NCBI RefSeq assembly: GCF_044761665.1
Contig: NZ_JBIWCW010000018.1
Coordinates: 5,676-69,675, forward strand
Reading direction: 5' to 3'
DNA from: Peribacillus sp044761665
GTDB lineage: Bacteria; Bacillota; Bacilli; Bacillales; DSM-1321
DNA length: 64,000 nt
Shown here in pieces: positions 1 to 8,552 of this stretch (the stretch's first letter is position 1; each line of letters opens with the position of its first letter). The notes beneath the pieces were generated by a model, which saw only the letters and a program-made list of their open reading frames with translations, was not told the origin of the DNA and did no database searches. The translations under genes were made by a program, and so were the position numbers.

Positions 1-161
1 CTTAACTTTTTATGTTTGGCTATAAAAATACCTAACGGGATAGCAAAGATCGCTGCAAAAAGAACTCCGTATGCAGACATTAAAAAGTGACGGTAAAATT
101 CAGTAAAAACGTATACCCAATTCTGGGAATAATACGTTCCGAGTTGTTGTAAGGTTTCCAT
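1..161 (-). CDS. opuCD: OpuCD-type osmoprotectant ABC permease, N-terminal part (cut by window edge)
   Basis: Only the first 53 codons are inside the window. The protein starts METLQQLGTYY and runs into a hydrophobic segment followed by a basic turn (IAKHKK), as in the first membrane helix of OpuCD/OpuBD permeases. The start is fixed by AGGAGG seven bases or so upstream of the ATG. It lies 17 bases after the binding-protein gene in the same direction, so it is the last gene of the opuCA-CB-CC-CD operon. OpuCD and OpuCB form the membrane channel for glycine betaine, carnitine or choline. Identity rests mainly on operon context because most of the gene is missing. Confidence 0.8.
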   Translation of the reverse strand, partial: METLQQLGTYYSQNWVYVFTEFYRHFLMSAYGVLFAAIFAIPLGIFIAKHKKL

Positions 162-178
162 TAATTTGCACCTCCTAT

Positions 179-1087
179 TTACTCAAAGTAATTATGTGCT
201 TCAAGAAACTCAGTTGCTACAGTTGATGGTTCTTTCAATTTCCCATCAACTTCATAGTTTAGTTCCTGCATCTTTTCCGTTGTTATGATACCAATTAACT
301 TGGTTAGTTGCGTTTCAATTTCTGGGAATCTCTCCAACACTTCTTCTGTTGCCACTGGCGAACAGTCATAAGGAGGGAAATAGTTTTTGTCGTCTTCTAA
401 AAGATAAAGATTATTTGCCTTAATACGCCCGTCTGAAGAGTACGCTAAGACTATATCCATTTGGCCATTTTTGACGGCATCGTAAACTAAACCTATTTGC
501 ATCGGGTATGTTTCACCAAATTCAATCCCATAGGTATCTACAAAACCCTTATAGCCATCGCCTTCTCTTTTCAGCCAAGCATTGTCGACACCAAGGCTCA
601 AATCCTCAGCATCCCTTTTCAAGTCAGTGATGGTTTTATAGCCTTTTTCTTCGGCTAGTTTTTGTGAAATCGTAAACGCATATGTATTATCGAAGCCATA
701 TGAATCATAAAATTTAAAACTGTATTGTTTCTCGAATTCTCGTTGTACAATTTCCATAGCTTTTGCAGGGTCTTTTTCAATATCTTGTAACAAAACACTA
801 GTTAAATCGGTTCCTGTATACCGAGTAGCAGCAATATCAATGTCTCCACTTTCCATTGCTTTTTGCTGTACGAAATTCGATCCGAGATTCTTAATGATTT
901 CTGTATCAAGCTCTGTATTTCTCTCAAGCAGCTGGGCAATCATATTCGCAAGAATTTCAGATTCAGTCATACTTTGCGCTCCGATTTTAACTGTATTTTC
1001 AGAAGAAGAACCCAAGCCCGGCAATGTGCAGCCACTGATGAATAAACTAAATAGTAAAAGTGCGGCAATTGTTATTTTTCTATACAT
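179..1087 (-). CDS. opuCC: Osmoprotectant-binding lipoprotein OpuCC
   Basis: This is the substrate-binding lipoprotein of the ABC importer, anchored outside the membrane and expected to bind quaternary amines such as glycine betaine, carnitine or choline. A lysine/arginine start, a hydrophobic core and the lipobox LFISGC put the lipidated Cys near residue 20. The rest has the OpuAC-type binding fold (KIGAQSMTESEILANM near the N terminus). I chose ATG at 1087 because GAGGAGG lies six bases upstream; an in-frame TTG 15 bases earlier overlaps the stop of opuCB and has no site. Length is 302 residues, normal for the family. Choline-only OpuBC cannot be excluded from sequence alone. Confidence 0.9.
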   Translation of the reverse strand: MYRKITIAALLLFSLFISGCTLPGLGSSSENTVKIGAQSMTESEILANMIAQLLERNTELDTEIIKNLGSNFVQQKAMESGDIDIAATRYTGTDLTSVLLQDIEKDPAKAMEIVQREFEKQYSFKFYDSYGFDNTYAFTISQKLAEEKGYKTITDLKRDAEDLSLGVDNAWLKREGDGYKGFVDTYGIEFGETYPMQIGLVYDAVKNGQMDIVLAYSSDGRIKANNLYLLEDDKNYFPPYDCSPVATEEVLERFPEIETQLTKLIGIITTEKMQELNYEVDGKLKEPSTVATEFLEAHNYFE

Positions 1088-1098
1088 GGTAATCCTCC

Positions 1099-1752
1099 TC
1101 AAGCTACTTCCTTCATGCCTTTCAATCCCTTTGGGACGACTTTCCGTTCAATGATCGAGAATATATAATCTATCAGAATGGCCATGATAATAACCGGTAC
1201 GGCACCTGCGATAATATATTCAGTTTGGTATAAGTTTAAACCGATGAAAATATAATCACCTAGACCCCCACCACCTATGAATGATGACAACGTGGCCCAG
1301 CCAATCAAATAAACAGAAGCTGTACGTATCCCGGCCATGATGACAGAAAGTGCGAGTGGAAATTCAACAAACCTAATTCGTTCCCAACTTGTCATTCCGA
1401 TTCCTCTTCCTGATTCAAGTAGATTCGGATTCACTCCCTTAATGCCTGTATATGTATTCCTGAGAATGGGTAAAACCGAATAGAAAAACAATGCAATAAT
1501 CGCCGGTGTCTTGCCCACGCCGAAAAATGGTATGAAAAATGCCAGCACTGCCAAGCTTGGAAGTGTCTGAATGATGTTAGCGATTCCGATAATAATTGAA
1601 GCACTTTTTTTCATGCGGGTTAACAATATGCCCAATGGGACCGCGACTAGGATTCCTAGTAAAACGGCAATTAAAGAAATATATAAATGTTCCAATGCCT
1701 TATAGAGCAATTCCTGCCAGTTTGTCTGTAAAAAATCTATGAATGTATTCAT
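1099..1752 (-). CDS. opuCB: Osmoprotectant ABC transporter permease OpuCB
   Basis: A 217-residue integral membrane protein of the binding-protein-dependent permease family. The EAA-type cytoplasmic loop is visible at about residues 105-130 (LLESGRGIGMTSWERIRF), which docks on the ATPase. The start ATG is preceded by TAGGAGG at good spacing. It sits 12 bases after opuCA and runs up to opuCC, so it is translated from the same message. It would pair with OpuCD to form the translocation path. Confidence 0.92.
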   Translation of the reverse strand: MNTFIDFLQTNWQELLYKALEHLYISLIAVLLGILVAVPLGILLTRMKKSASIIIGIANIIQTLPSLAVLAFFIPFFGVGKTPAIIALFFYSVLPILRNTYTGIKGVNPNLLESGRGIGMTSWERIRFVEFPLALSVIMAGIRTASVYLIGWATLSSFIGGGGLGDYIFIGLNLYQTEYIIAGAVPVIIMAILIDYIFSIIERKVVPKGLKGMKEVA

Positions 1753-1764
1753 TTCTTTTTCCTC

Positions 1765-2916
1765 CTACAACGCCCCGGCCATTTCTGCCTCTAGATTTTC
1801 TTCTTCTCCCCAAATGCTGTCGTAGACGATATCAACCAATGTAGCTCTTGTAACAATCCCGACTAAATGTTTGTTTTGGTCAACAACAGGCACATATTTG
1901 AACCCACGTTTTAAAATTTTCTGTACTGAATCACGTAGTAAAGCATCCTGATTCACCGAATAAACTTCCGGGTTGACCACTTCACTGATATATTTTGCTT
2001 TTTTACGATACTCACTAATCGTTTCCACGTCTACAAACCCTTTTAACACATTGTCCTCATCTACTACCAACAGTGAATCAACACGTTTTTCACGCATGAT
2101 TGTAATGGCATCGGTAAGAGATTTTTCCTCAGTAATCGAAATCGCATTTCTACTCATGATTTGTTCGACCAATAGGTTCGGTCTTGGTTGAAATAAACGT
2201 TCTTTCCCTATAAATTCCTCAACGAATTCGTTTGCGGGGTTTCTTAGGATTTCATCAGGAGTTCCCACTTGGACGATTTCGCCAGCTTTCAGTATCACAA
2301 TACGATCTGCAAGCTTAATTGCTTCATCCATATCATGAGTAACAAATACAATAGTCTTATTAAGGGTACGTTGGAGATTCTTAAACTCTTCCTGCAGTGC
2401 GTCACGTGTAATCGGATCAAGTGCACCAAATGGTTCATCCATTAAAATGAGAGGAGGATTAGAAGCGAGGGCCCTGAGGACACCGATTCTCTGTTGCTGC
2501 CCACCGCTTAGTTCGTATGGATACAAGTCCAGATACTCAGGACCCATATCAACTAGTTGTAGCAGTTCTAAGGCACGTTCTTTTTTCTTTTGCTCACTCC
2601 ATTTAAGAAGTCTTGGAACGAGAGTAATATTTTCCAGAATCGTCATATGAGGAAAAAGTCCAATTTGTTGTATGACATAGCCTATCTGTCTCCGTAACTC
2701 AACTGGATCCTTTTCCATAATATTTTCTCCATTAATGAGTATCTTTCCATCAGAAGGTTCAATTAGGCGATTAATCATTTTCATTGTTGTCGTTTTTCCG
2801 CACCCGCTTGGACCAATGAAACAAATAAATTCCCCTTTTTGGATATCCAATGAAATATTCTTTACTGCTTTTTTTCCTCCCTTATAGACTTTTGATACAT
2901 TTTCGATTTTTAACAA
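1765..2916 (-). CDS. opuCA: Osmoprotectant ABC transporter ATPase OpuCA with tandem CBS domains
   Basis: ABC ATPase that powers the importer. The Walker A (GPSGCGKTT), signature (LSGGQQQR), Walker B (LILMDEPFGALD) and switch His (THDMDEA) motifs are intact in the first 240 residues. Two CBS domains follow at about 245-370; in this family they sense ionic strength or nucleotides and gate activity. I place the start at TTG 2916 because GGAGGTG lies six bases upstream, giving 383 residues; the frame could be read five codons longer without a ribosome site. It is the first gene of the operon, and a sigma-B promoter lies about 75 bases upstream. Confidence 0.93.
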   Translation of the reverse strand: MLKIENVSKVYKGGKKAVKNISLDIQKGEFICFIGPSGCGKTTTMKMINRLIEPSDGKILINGENIMEKDPVELRRQIGYVIQQIGLFPHMTILENITLVPRLLKWSEQKKKERALELLQLVDMGPEYLDLYPYELSGGQQQRIGVLRALASNPPLILMDEPFGALDPITRDALQEEFKNLQRTLNKTIVFVTHDMDEAIKLADRIVILKAGEIVQVGTPDEILRNPANEFVEEFIGKERLFQPRPNLLVEQIMSRNAISITEEKSLTDAITIMREKRVDSLLVVDEDNVLKGFVDVETISEYRKKAKYISEVVNPEVYSVNQDALLRDSVQKILKRGFKYVPVVDQNKHLVGIVTRATLVDIVYDSIWGEEENLEAEMAGAL

Positions 2917-2987
2917 TAGAAGCACCTCCAAAATTCATTTTTACAAATTTTACAAATGTATTACAAACATTATATAGACAGTCTCAT

Positions 2988-3013
2988 ATACCCATCACTT
3001 TAACCACTTAAAC
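2988..3013 (-). promoter_or_regulatory. Sigma-B (general stress) promoter of the opuC operon
   Basis: On the minus strand the sequence reads GTTTAA, 14 bases, GGGTAT. This matches the Bacillus sigma-B consensus (GTTTAA, N12-15, GGGWAW) at every position. It points into opuCA, about 72 bases from its TTG start. In Listeria opuC, and in Bacillus opuE and opuD, sigma-B promoters link solute uptake to the general stress response. The rest of the 2917-3250 stretch holds no gene that I can see. Confidence 0.85.
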
Positions 3014-3253
3014 CTGAAATTGAAATTTTCATAGGTAATTGTAATTAAATGTAAAAGATTTATTTTAAAAAGCACCAACTCCTGCGTGCAGATACCTTTT
3101 TAAAGAATGAAATTTTAAATATTTTTGTCTGTTCGAAAAAAACTCTTAACTGCTGTTTTTAATCTTTTGATATATATTCTATCGAGGTTATTTTTGAAAT
3201 AAATATTAGAAGGTGAATGAATATTTAGACTGTATTTTTTATTTTAAGTAAAA

Positions 3254-3284
3254 AAATCCATTCCGGTACAAGCGGAATGGATTT
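3254..3284 (-). terminator. Intrinsic terminator after the zinc-ribbon protease gene
   Basis: A 12-base-pair stem (AAATCCATTCCG against its complement) with a 7-base loop, followed on the minus strand by a run of T. It lies about 50 bases after the stop of the protease gene. Confidence 0.85.
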
Positions 3285-3331
3285 TTACATTATTGAAGTT
3301 TCAAGATATATTTAAAAGCTTTCATATTCAT

Positions 3332-4618
3332 TTAATAGTCACTATCTTCATATTCATCATTTTCGTCTTCCTCATAATCATCAAAGTCCTCTTCCTCCTC
3401 TTCCACTTCATAGTCTTCGCCTTCTTCATCAATATCATCTTCTTCAGAGTAATAATCACCATCTTCTTCATAGCCTTCATCTTCATCTTCATTCTCATAG
3501 TCATAATCTTCTTCAGAATCTTCATAGCTATCTTCACTATCATCTTCTTCTATTATTTCATCTTCGTAGTCTTCATAAGCTCCGTCTTCCTCTGTTTCTG
3601 ACCATTCATCTGGGATATCATAATAACTGTCTTCGTCATCATTATAATCGCCACCCTCGAAATACCATTCATCATCTAATTCGTCTTCATAATAGTAGCT
3701 GCCAGAGTCATTGTAAAATAAAGCGTCAATCTCCTGTTCTGAGAGTGGATGGGTGATCCATCCTTCGATCATTAGGAATATATCCTTTATCGGTATACTG
3801 AAGCCTACTGATTCATCTGCTATCAACTTTGCTGAATTAATGGCTACCGCTTTCCCTGTTTCAATGGATACAAGAGGTCCCCCACTGCTACCAGGAGCAA
3901 TATGAGCTGACATTTGATAGATATTATCATAGGACCGCTCCCCAATAAGAAAACTGCGATCTACCCCAGTAATGGTCCCTAAAGTAGCTGTATTTTCAAG
4001 GCCTAATGGGCTACCTAGCGCAACTACTTCCTGGCCGATTTTAGCTCCTCCTGTTTTTTCTATATCTATTGGCTTTTCCCCGGCTAATTTTGGAACTCGA
4101 ATAATAGCCACATCCGTGTCATTTGAATAACCGATAACCTTACCATTAAACTCTGTACCACTCTTATCTTTTATGCTTGCCTCGAGATACCCTTCCACTA
4201 CATGGGCATTTGTCAAAACATCGCCTTTGTCATTGATTAAAAATCCTGAACCTTGGCTGTTCCCGGCAAAAATGGTGAACACTTTTTTCTGGGATTCCTC
4301 AATGATCTGTGTCACACTTTTTTTTGTTTCTTCTTTTATCTTTTCAATTGGTTTTGATGCTACTGCGTTTGTTACTTCTTTCTTCTTTCCCGATCCTTCA
4401 TTATCGTTTTTTGTTTCCACTGGAGTAGGTAGGGTAGTTGTTTTTTTGTTGTCCGCTTCATCCCAATAGTATTTGATGGTAAAAGCAAAAGTTATTATGC
4501 TTAAAATACTTAATATAACTAAGAATGGGATTAACTTCGATTTCTTTTTCTTGTTACCACAACTAGAACAATAGTTACCTTCGCTTGATAATTTCTCACC
4601 ACATGTCGAACAATACAA
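3332..4618 (-). CDS. Membrane-anchored zinc-ribbon / trypsin-like serine protease with long acidic tail
   Basis: A 428-residue protein with four parts. Residues 1-22 form a zinc ribbon (Cys3, Cys6, Cys17, Cys20). A lysine cluster is followed by a membrane helix at about 29-49, so the ribbon should face the cytoplasm and the rest the outside. A linker leads to an HtrA/DegP-like trypsin domain at about 105-290, with an intact triad: His139 (TNAHVV), Asp169 (DTDVAI) and Ser245 (GSSGGP). No PDZ domain follows. Residues 303-428 are almost only Glu, Asp, Tyr, Ser and Gly, with no Lys, Arg or His. The start is TTG with AGGTGA upstream. The gene is monocistronic. The substrate is unknown; the acidic tail may bind metal or the wall, which is inference. 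Confidence 0.85.
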   Translation of the reverse strand: MYCSTCGEKLSSEGNYCSSCGNKKKKSKLIPFLVILSILSIITFAFTIKYYWDEADNKKTTTLPTPVETKNDNEGSGKKKEVTNAVASKPIEKIKEETKKSVTQIIEESQKKVFTIFAGNSQGSGFLINDKGDVLTNAHVVEGYLEASIKDKSGTEFNGKVIGYSNDTDVAIIRVPKLAGEKPIDIEKTGGAKIGQEVVALGSPLGLENTATLGTITGVDRSFLIGERSYDNIYQMSAHIAPGSSGGPLVSIETGKAVAINSAKLIADESVGFSIPIKDIFLMIEGWITHPLSEQEIDALFYNDSGSYYYEDELDDEWYFEGGDYNDDEDSYYDIPDEWSETEEDGAYEDYEDEIIEEDDSEDSYEDSEEDYDYENEDEDEGYEEDGDYYSEEDDIDEEGEDYEVEEEEEDFDDYEEDENDEYEDSDY

Positions 4619-4746
4619 AAAATCACCTATTTCAATAAGACTTTATGCCTATTATATTGAAAATTAAGGAATATGTATATTAAAATATCATAATAAAACG
4701 AGTCTACTATATAAGACTCATTTTTAATATATTTTTCCTAAACTAT

Positions 4747-5415
4747 TTACCTTCCATTAGCGAGCTTTTCTATTTCATTAGAGTGATAAACATGAGTTCC
4801 AGTTGAACGGGATTGCGCTGCAACACTCATCGCAGTTGCGACCTTTTTTGCATGTATGGCACGATAAGGGCGTAGTGGGCCAATTAATAAAAATTTAAAA
4901 ATCGAACTCAGTTTACCAGCAACCTTTTCACCGATCCTCAGTTCATTTCGTTCTCCAAGCAATAACGATGGTCGGAAAATATGTAAAGAATTCAATTCTA
5001 ACTGTATAAGCGTTTCTTCCATTTCTCCCTTTACACGACTATAGAAAAATTTCGATTTAGAGTCAGCACCCCTAGCGCTTATCACCAGTACATTCTCGAC
5101 CTTTGCCGCATTTGCCAATTTTCCAGCCTCTACAACATATTCATAATCAACTTTACGAAAAGCCTCTTTGGTCTTCGCTTTTTTGATAGTGGTTCCTAAA
5201 CATATGAACACATCGTTGACATGAAATAACTCCCTATATTTATCCAAATTATCGAAATCCACAATTTGCAATCTGCATCTAGGATTCTGATATTCAACTT
5301 CTCTTCTCGATAACAAATGGATAACTTCATAATTCTTATTAGTACTTAGCACGTTGATTAATTGGGTGCCAACGACTCCGGTCGCCCCTAAAATTAATGC
5401 CGTTTTTTTTGTCAT
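4747..5415 (-). CDS. NAD(P)-binding Rossmann-fold oxidoreductase / epimerase-like protein
   Basis: A 222-residue short-chain-dehydrogenase-like protein of the atypical NAD(P)H-binding group (resembling YwnB and the HTATIP2/TIP30 group). The glycine-rich dinucleotide motif LGATGVVG stands close to the N terminus, and a later segment (VISARGAD, then YSRVKGEME) has the Tyr and Lys expected for the fold. The start at 5415 is supported by GAAGG seven bases upstream; a longer reading adds 15 residues without a ribosome site. Substrate is not predictable. It follows the histidine phosphatase gene closely and may share its message. Confidence 0.75.
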   Translation of the reverse strand: MTKKTALILGATGVVGTQLINVLSTNKNYEVIHLLSRREVEYQNPRCRLQIVDFDNLDKYRELFHVNDVFICLGTTIKKAKTKEAFRKVDYEYVVEAGKLANAAKVENVLVISARGADSKSKFFYSRVKGEMEETLIQLELNSLHIFRPSLLLGERNELRIGEKVAGKLSSIFKFLLIGPLRPYRAIHAKKVATAMSVAAQSRSTGTHVYHSNEIEKLANGR

Positions 5416-5473
5416 AATATGCCTTCTTTCCTTTATGCCTAGAATGGCAATCAGATTCAATTTACAAAAGCTA

Positions 5474-6052
5474 TCAGGACAAATGGTTCACTTGATTAAA
5501 ATCAGCTATAATCCATGAATTCAATTCATATTTAATCGTACTCAAGCAAGCATTCGACAATTTAGTTTGTTTTGATACGATATTTTCATTGGACATCATC
5601 CGTAATATCAAATGAATAACTGCTCCATGTGCAACTAAAATCACATTTTTTTCGGGATATTCTGTTAAAATTTCCTGAAGTCCATTCAAGAGCCTTTCTC
5701 TTAAATTTTCTTCTTTTTCCTGATTCGGATAGTTTTTATCAATAAATGCTGCTTCTCTTTCATCCGCTGACATACCTTCAGCGTCACCAAAATTCTTTTC
5801 AATGAAATCTTCTTTAAGAATAATTGGGGAAGCGACCCATTCACCTATGATATCGGCTGTTTCCTTCGCTCTTTTTAGAGGGCTAGAAATAATTACATCC
5901 CACTCCTCGTTGGATAAGAATTCCCCGCATTTCCTCGCTTGTATCTTTCCGTTTTCGTTTAGTGGTATATCTGTTTGTCCCTGTAATTTTCCTTGTACAT
6001 TCCAATCGGTTTCTCCATGGCGTACTAAACAAATCGTTGTGATGATCTTCAT
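5474..6052 (-). CDS. Histidine phosphatase family protein (phosphoglycerate mutase-like)
   Basis: A 192-residue member of the branch-1 histidine phosphatase superfamily. The catalytic RHGETDWN motif is at about residues 10-17, the second Arg in SSPLKRAKET, the acid in the FGDAEG region and the second His in LVAHGAVIH. This fits the PhoE/GpmB type that hydrolyses phosphate monoesters. The start is uncertain: ATG at 6052 fits family alignments but its AAAGGA is very close, while TTG at 6061 has no site. The substrate cannot be inferred. Confidence 0.8.
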   Translation of the reverse strand: MKIITTICLVRHGETDWNVQGKLQGQTDIPLNENGKIQARKCGEFLSNEEWDVIISSPLKRAKETADIIGEWVASPIILKEDFIEKNFGDAEGMSADEREAAFIDKNYPNQEKEENLRERLLNGLQEILTEYPEKNVILVAHGAVIHLILRMMSNENIVSKQTKLSNACLSTIKYELNSWIIADFNQVNHLS

Positions 6053-6395
6053 TCCTTTCAAAATAAATAGTGGTTAAAAATGACGAAGTTCCTTGCTTTC
6101 TTTATTGCATGTCTTACATATGTTAAAGACCATAATGAATATGCTTGAATCTTTGGTATGTAGCCAAATAAACGAAAAATCCCCTTAAATAGCTAAAATA
6201 ATGATACCAAAATTATAATGAATTTAATATCAGGAGCTTTTAAACATTGATTAATAATTGACTTTATAAAGTATGAAGGAATTTAGTATTACTACATAAT
6301 ATTTCCATGGTTTTATTCATTGTCATATGTTTAGATTATGGAAGATGTTTCATATGAGATATCTCACGAATTAAAATAAATGGAGAGGTGCTCAC
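6053..6395. other. Gene-free stretch between divergent genes
   Basis: About 340 AT-rich bases between the phosphatase gene and the UPF0316 gene, which point away from each other. It presumably holds both promoters. I see no clear RNA, small reading frame or operator. Confidence 0.5.
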
Positions 6396-6911
6396 ATGAA
6401 GGAAATTCTTCTCATCTTATTGTTACAACTTATTTATGTACCCATTTATACTTTACGTACTATATTCTTAGTCAAAAATTTAACCTCTTTAGCCTCTGTT
6501 TTAGGTATTGCCGAAATGTTGGTTTACGTCTTTGGTTTATCCCTCGTATTTGGTGGTGACCAAAGCATACTTGCCATGGTGGTATACGCGGTAGGGTTCG
6601 GAATAGGCATTATATTCGGAACGAAAATTGAGCAGAAACTTGCTATTGGATTTATCAATGTTACCGTTAATACCCAGACAAAAAATGCTCAGTTAATCGA
6701 TACACTAAGGGATAATGGTTTCGGTGTTACTCTCTATACGGGGGAAGGCAGGGATAGCAATCGTTACCGGATGGAAATTTTAACGAAACGTAACAGAGAA
6801 CAAGAATTAATTGCAACAGTTGAAAAGTTCGAACCTAAAGCTTTCATCATTTCTTATGAACCAAGATATTTCAAAGGTGGATTTTTACTGGACCGCCTAA
6901 AGAATAGGTGA
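6396..6911 (+). CDS. UPF0316 family membrane protein (DUF5698 + DUF2179, YebE-like)
   Basis: A 171-residue protein. The first 85 residues hold three hydrophobic helices (start MKEILLILLLQLIYVPIYTL), and the remaining part is a soluble alpha/beta domain of the DUF2179 type (from about NVTVNTQ onward) ending YFKGGFLLDRLKNR. This layout is diagnostic of UPF0316 proteins in Bacillus. DUF2179-like domains occur as small-ligand or regulatory modules; the function of this family is not established. A GGAGAGG site lies nine bases before the ATG. It is transcribed alone and faces the HNH gene. Confidence 0.85.
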   Translation: MKEILLILLLQLIYVPIYTLRTIFLVKNLTSLASVLGIAEMLVYVFGLSLVFGGDQSILAMVVYAVGFGIGIIFGTKIEQKLAIGFINVTVNTQTKNAQLIDTLRDNGFGVTLYTGEGRDSNRYRMEILTKRNREQELIATVEKFEPKAFIISYEPRYFKGGFLLDRLKNR

Positions 6912-6935
6912 AGCGCTAATCGATAGACCTAACAA

Positions 6936-6960
6936 GACCCATCTTAATTCAAGATGGGTC
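6936..6960. terminator. Shared hairpin between convergent genes
   Basis: A perfect 10-base-pair stem (GACCCATCTT) with a 5-base loop between the convergent UPF0316 and HNH genes. The downstream T tracts are weak in both directions, so it may be a modest bidirectional terminator. Confidence 0.6.
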
Positions 6961-6966
6961 ATTTGG

Positions 6967-7245
6967 TTATTTAGTTTTTGATTTTTTTGTTCTGACAGCT
7001 TTTGTTGCCGGCTGTTTCTTGATCCATTTTAGATATTTTTTCAATGCTTCATCATCTTTTAACAAAATGATGGTATACAATCGAATAGCTAACTCACGAT
7101 TTGAATATAGAGCGTGGATTTGCTTATGGCATGATTTACAAAGAAGGGCGGTTGGTAAGAGACTGCCCCCTTCCTCTCTTGGTGTTAGATGATGGACAGT
7201 CAGTTCAATCTCACTTCGAGAACATAACTCACAGGTCCCGCGCAT
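6967..7245 (-). CDS. Small HNH endonuclease-fold protein (YisB-like)
   Basis: A 92-residue protein with one HNH motif: a Cys pair at the start (CELC), the catalytic HH in TVHHLTPREEGG and a second half CKSCHKQIHALYS. The Cys pairs probably bind a structural zinc. It resembles the short chromosomal YisB-type HNH proteins of bacilli rather than phage-terminase-linked HNH genes, and no restriction or phage genes are next to it. The C terminus is Lys-rich. GAGGTGG precedes the ATG by a few bases. It follows the 131-residue hypothetical gene by 17 bases, so the two are likely co-transcribed. Confidence 0.8.
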   Translation of the reverse strand: MRGTCELCSRSEIELTVHHLTPREEGGSLLPTALLCKSCHKQIHALYSNRELAIRLYTIILLKDDEALKKYLKWIKKQPATKAVRTKKSKTK

Positions 7246-7262
7246 TGCTCCACCTCGGACAG

Positions 7263-7658
7263 TCAGGGTTCAATACTTTTGCCTTCTTCCACAATATGAA
7301 ACATCAAATGTGCCAAATGATGGATCGGTCCATACTCTTCCTCTTCCCCTTCCTCTTCTTCCTCTTGCTCCAACCCTTGTAAATATAGAGCCATGAATTC
7401 ATAAAAGTCATTTTTAGAAAATGAATAACAATCACTAGGATCCTTATTTTCTTCAGGATAATGAAGTACTAGGTGGGAAAGGTCTCCATCTTTATTTTCT
7501 GCGTCAAAAAAGACAAAGCCGCCTACATTTGTATCAAGTTCGAATAACCGGCGAAATCCCCTTGACCTCGCCTCAACAAATTCACTGGATGACAGTTTTT
7601 GAACTTGCATACTATCTATATTATCTTCTTGGTGGAAACCCACAATAAACGTGTTCAT
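7263..7658 (-). CDS. Conserved-looking cytosolic protein of unknown function, acidic
   Basis: A 131-residue soluble protein that I do not recognise. It starts MNTFIVGFHQEDNID behind AGGAGGTTAAG. A 10-residue Glu-rich stretch near 98-108 is followed by a His-containing end (HHLAHLMFHIVEE). It has no signal peptide or membrane segment. It is upstream of and close to the HNH gene, suggesting a two-gene unit, and shares no feature that gives a function. Confidence 0.65.
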   Translation of the reverse strand: MNTFIVGFHQEDNIDSMQVQKLSSSEFVEARSRGFRRLFELDTNVGGFVFFDAENKDGDLSHLVLHYPEENKDPSDCYSFSKNDFYEFMALYLQGLEQEEEEEGEEEEYGPIHHLAHLMFHIVEEGKSIEP

Positions 7659-7720
7659 CTCTTAACCTCCTGTTAATCTGGATAAAAGATAGTATTCCCA
7701 TCTCATCAGATTTATCCTAG

Positions 7721-8476
7721 TTAAAAGGTCGTTTCCAAGACAATGGGACAATGATCGCTTCCCATTATACTGGAATGAATGCTTGCATCTTTTAAATCTT
7801 CAGCCAAACGCTCCGAAACAATAAAGTAATCAATCCGCCATCCAATATTTCTTTCTCTAACCTTGCTCATGTATGACCACCAGGAATATGCCCCTTCCTG
7901 GTTCGGATAAAAATGACGGTAAGTATCGATAAAACCCGCTTCTAGCAAGTTGGTCATTTTGCCTCTTTCTTCTATGGTGAAGCCGGAGTTTCCAACATTA
8001 GTTTTAGGGTTCTTTAAATCTAAGGAAGAGTGGGCTACATTAAGGTCCCCACAGTAAATGACGGGTTTCACTCTATCCAATGCTTTTAGATGTTCAAGGA
8101 TTTCATCTTCCCATTCAAGTCGGTAATCAAGCCTCGTCAAATCCCTTTTGGCATTAGGCGTATATACATTTACCATATAAAATTTCTCGAATTCAAGTGT
8201 TATAATTCTGCCTTCTGGTTCTTCCTCCCGGTCACCCACTCCATACTTAACCGAAATAGGTTTTTCCTTCGTGAATATCGCCGTTCCTGAATACCCTTTT
8301 TTCAAAGCATAATTCCAGTATTGATGATACCCTTCTAATTCAAGTGTAATTTGCCCTTCTTGGAGCTTTGTTTCCTGCAGGCAAAAAATGTCGGCATCCA
8401 CTTCTTTAAAGTATTCTAAAAATCCTTTTTTTACACATGCTCTTATCCCATTTACGTTCCAAGAAACCAATTTCAT
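7721..8476 (-). CDS. exoA: Exodeoxyribonuclease III
   Basis: A 251-residue ExoIII/AP-endonuclease-family enzyme that cuts abasic sites in DNA and has 3'-5' exonuclease activity on double strands. Family motifs are intact: SWNVNGIRA at the N terminus, LQETKLQ (metal Glu), the GDLNVAH segment (Asp/Asn) and the C-terminal GSDHCPI (catalytic Asp-His). Length is typical of the Bacillus enzyme. GGAGAATA lies a little before the ATG. Monocistronic by position. Confidence 0.93.
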   Translation of the reverse strand: MKLVSWNVNGIRACVKKGFLEYFKEVDADIFCLQETKLQEGQITLELEGYHQYWNYALKKGYSGTAIFTKEKPISVKYGVGDREEEPEGRIITLEFEKFYMVNVYTPNAKRDLTRLDYRLEWEDEILEHLKALDRVKPVIYCGDLNVAHSSLDLKNPKTNVGNSGFTIEERGKMTNLLEAGFIDTYRHFYPNQEGAYSWWSYMSKVRERNIGWRIDYFIVSERLAEDLKDASIHSSIMGSDHCPIVLETTF

Positions 8477-8552
8477 TTTTTATTATATTCTCCTTATCTC
8501 TCTCTGTTTTCATCTCTATCCCTACTATACTATTGTTTCGATTGCTTGCCCA

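Noticed and set aside
3293..3601. Plus-strand hydrophobic frame opposite the acidic tail
   Set aside because: It is the shadow of Glu/Asp codons on the other strand; no start site supports it.
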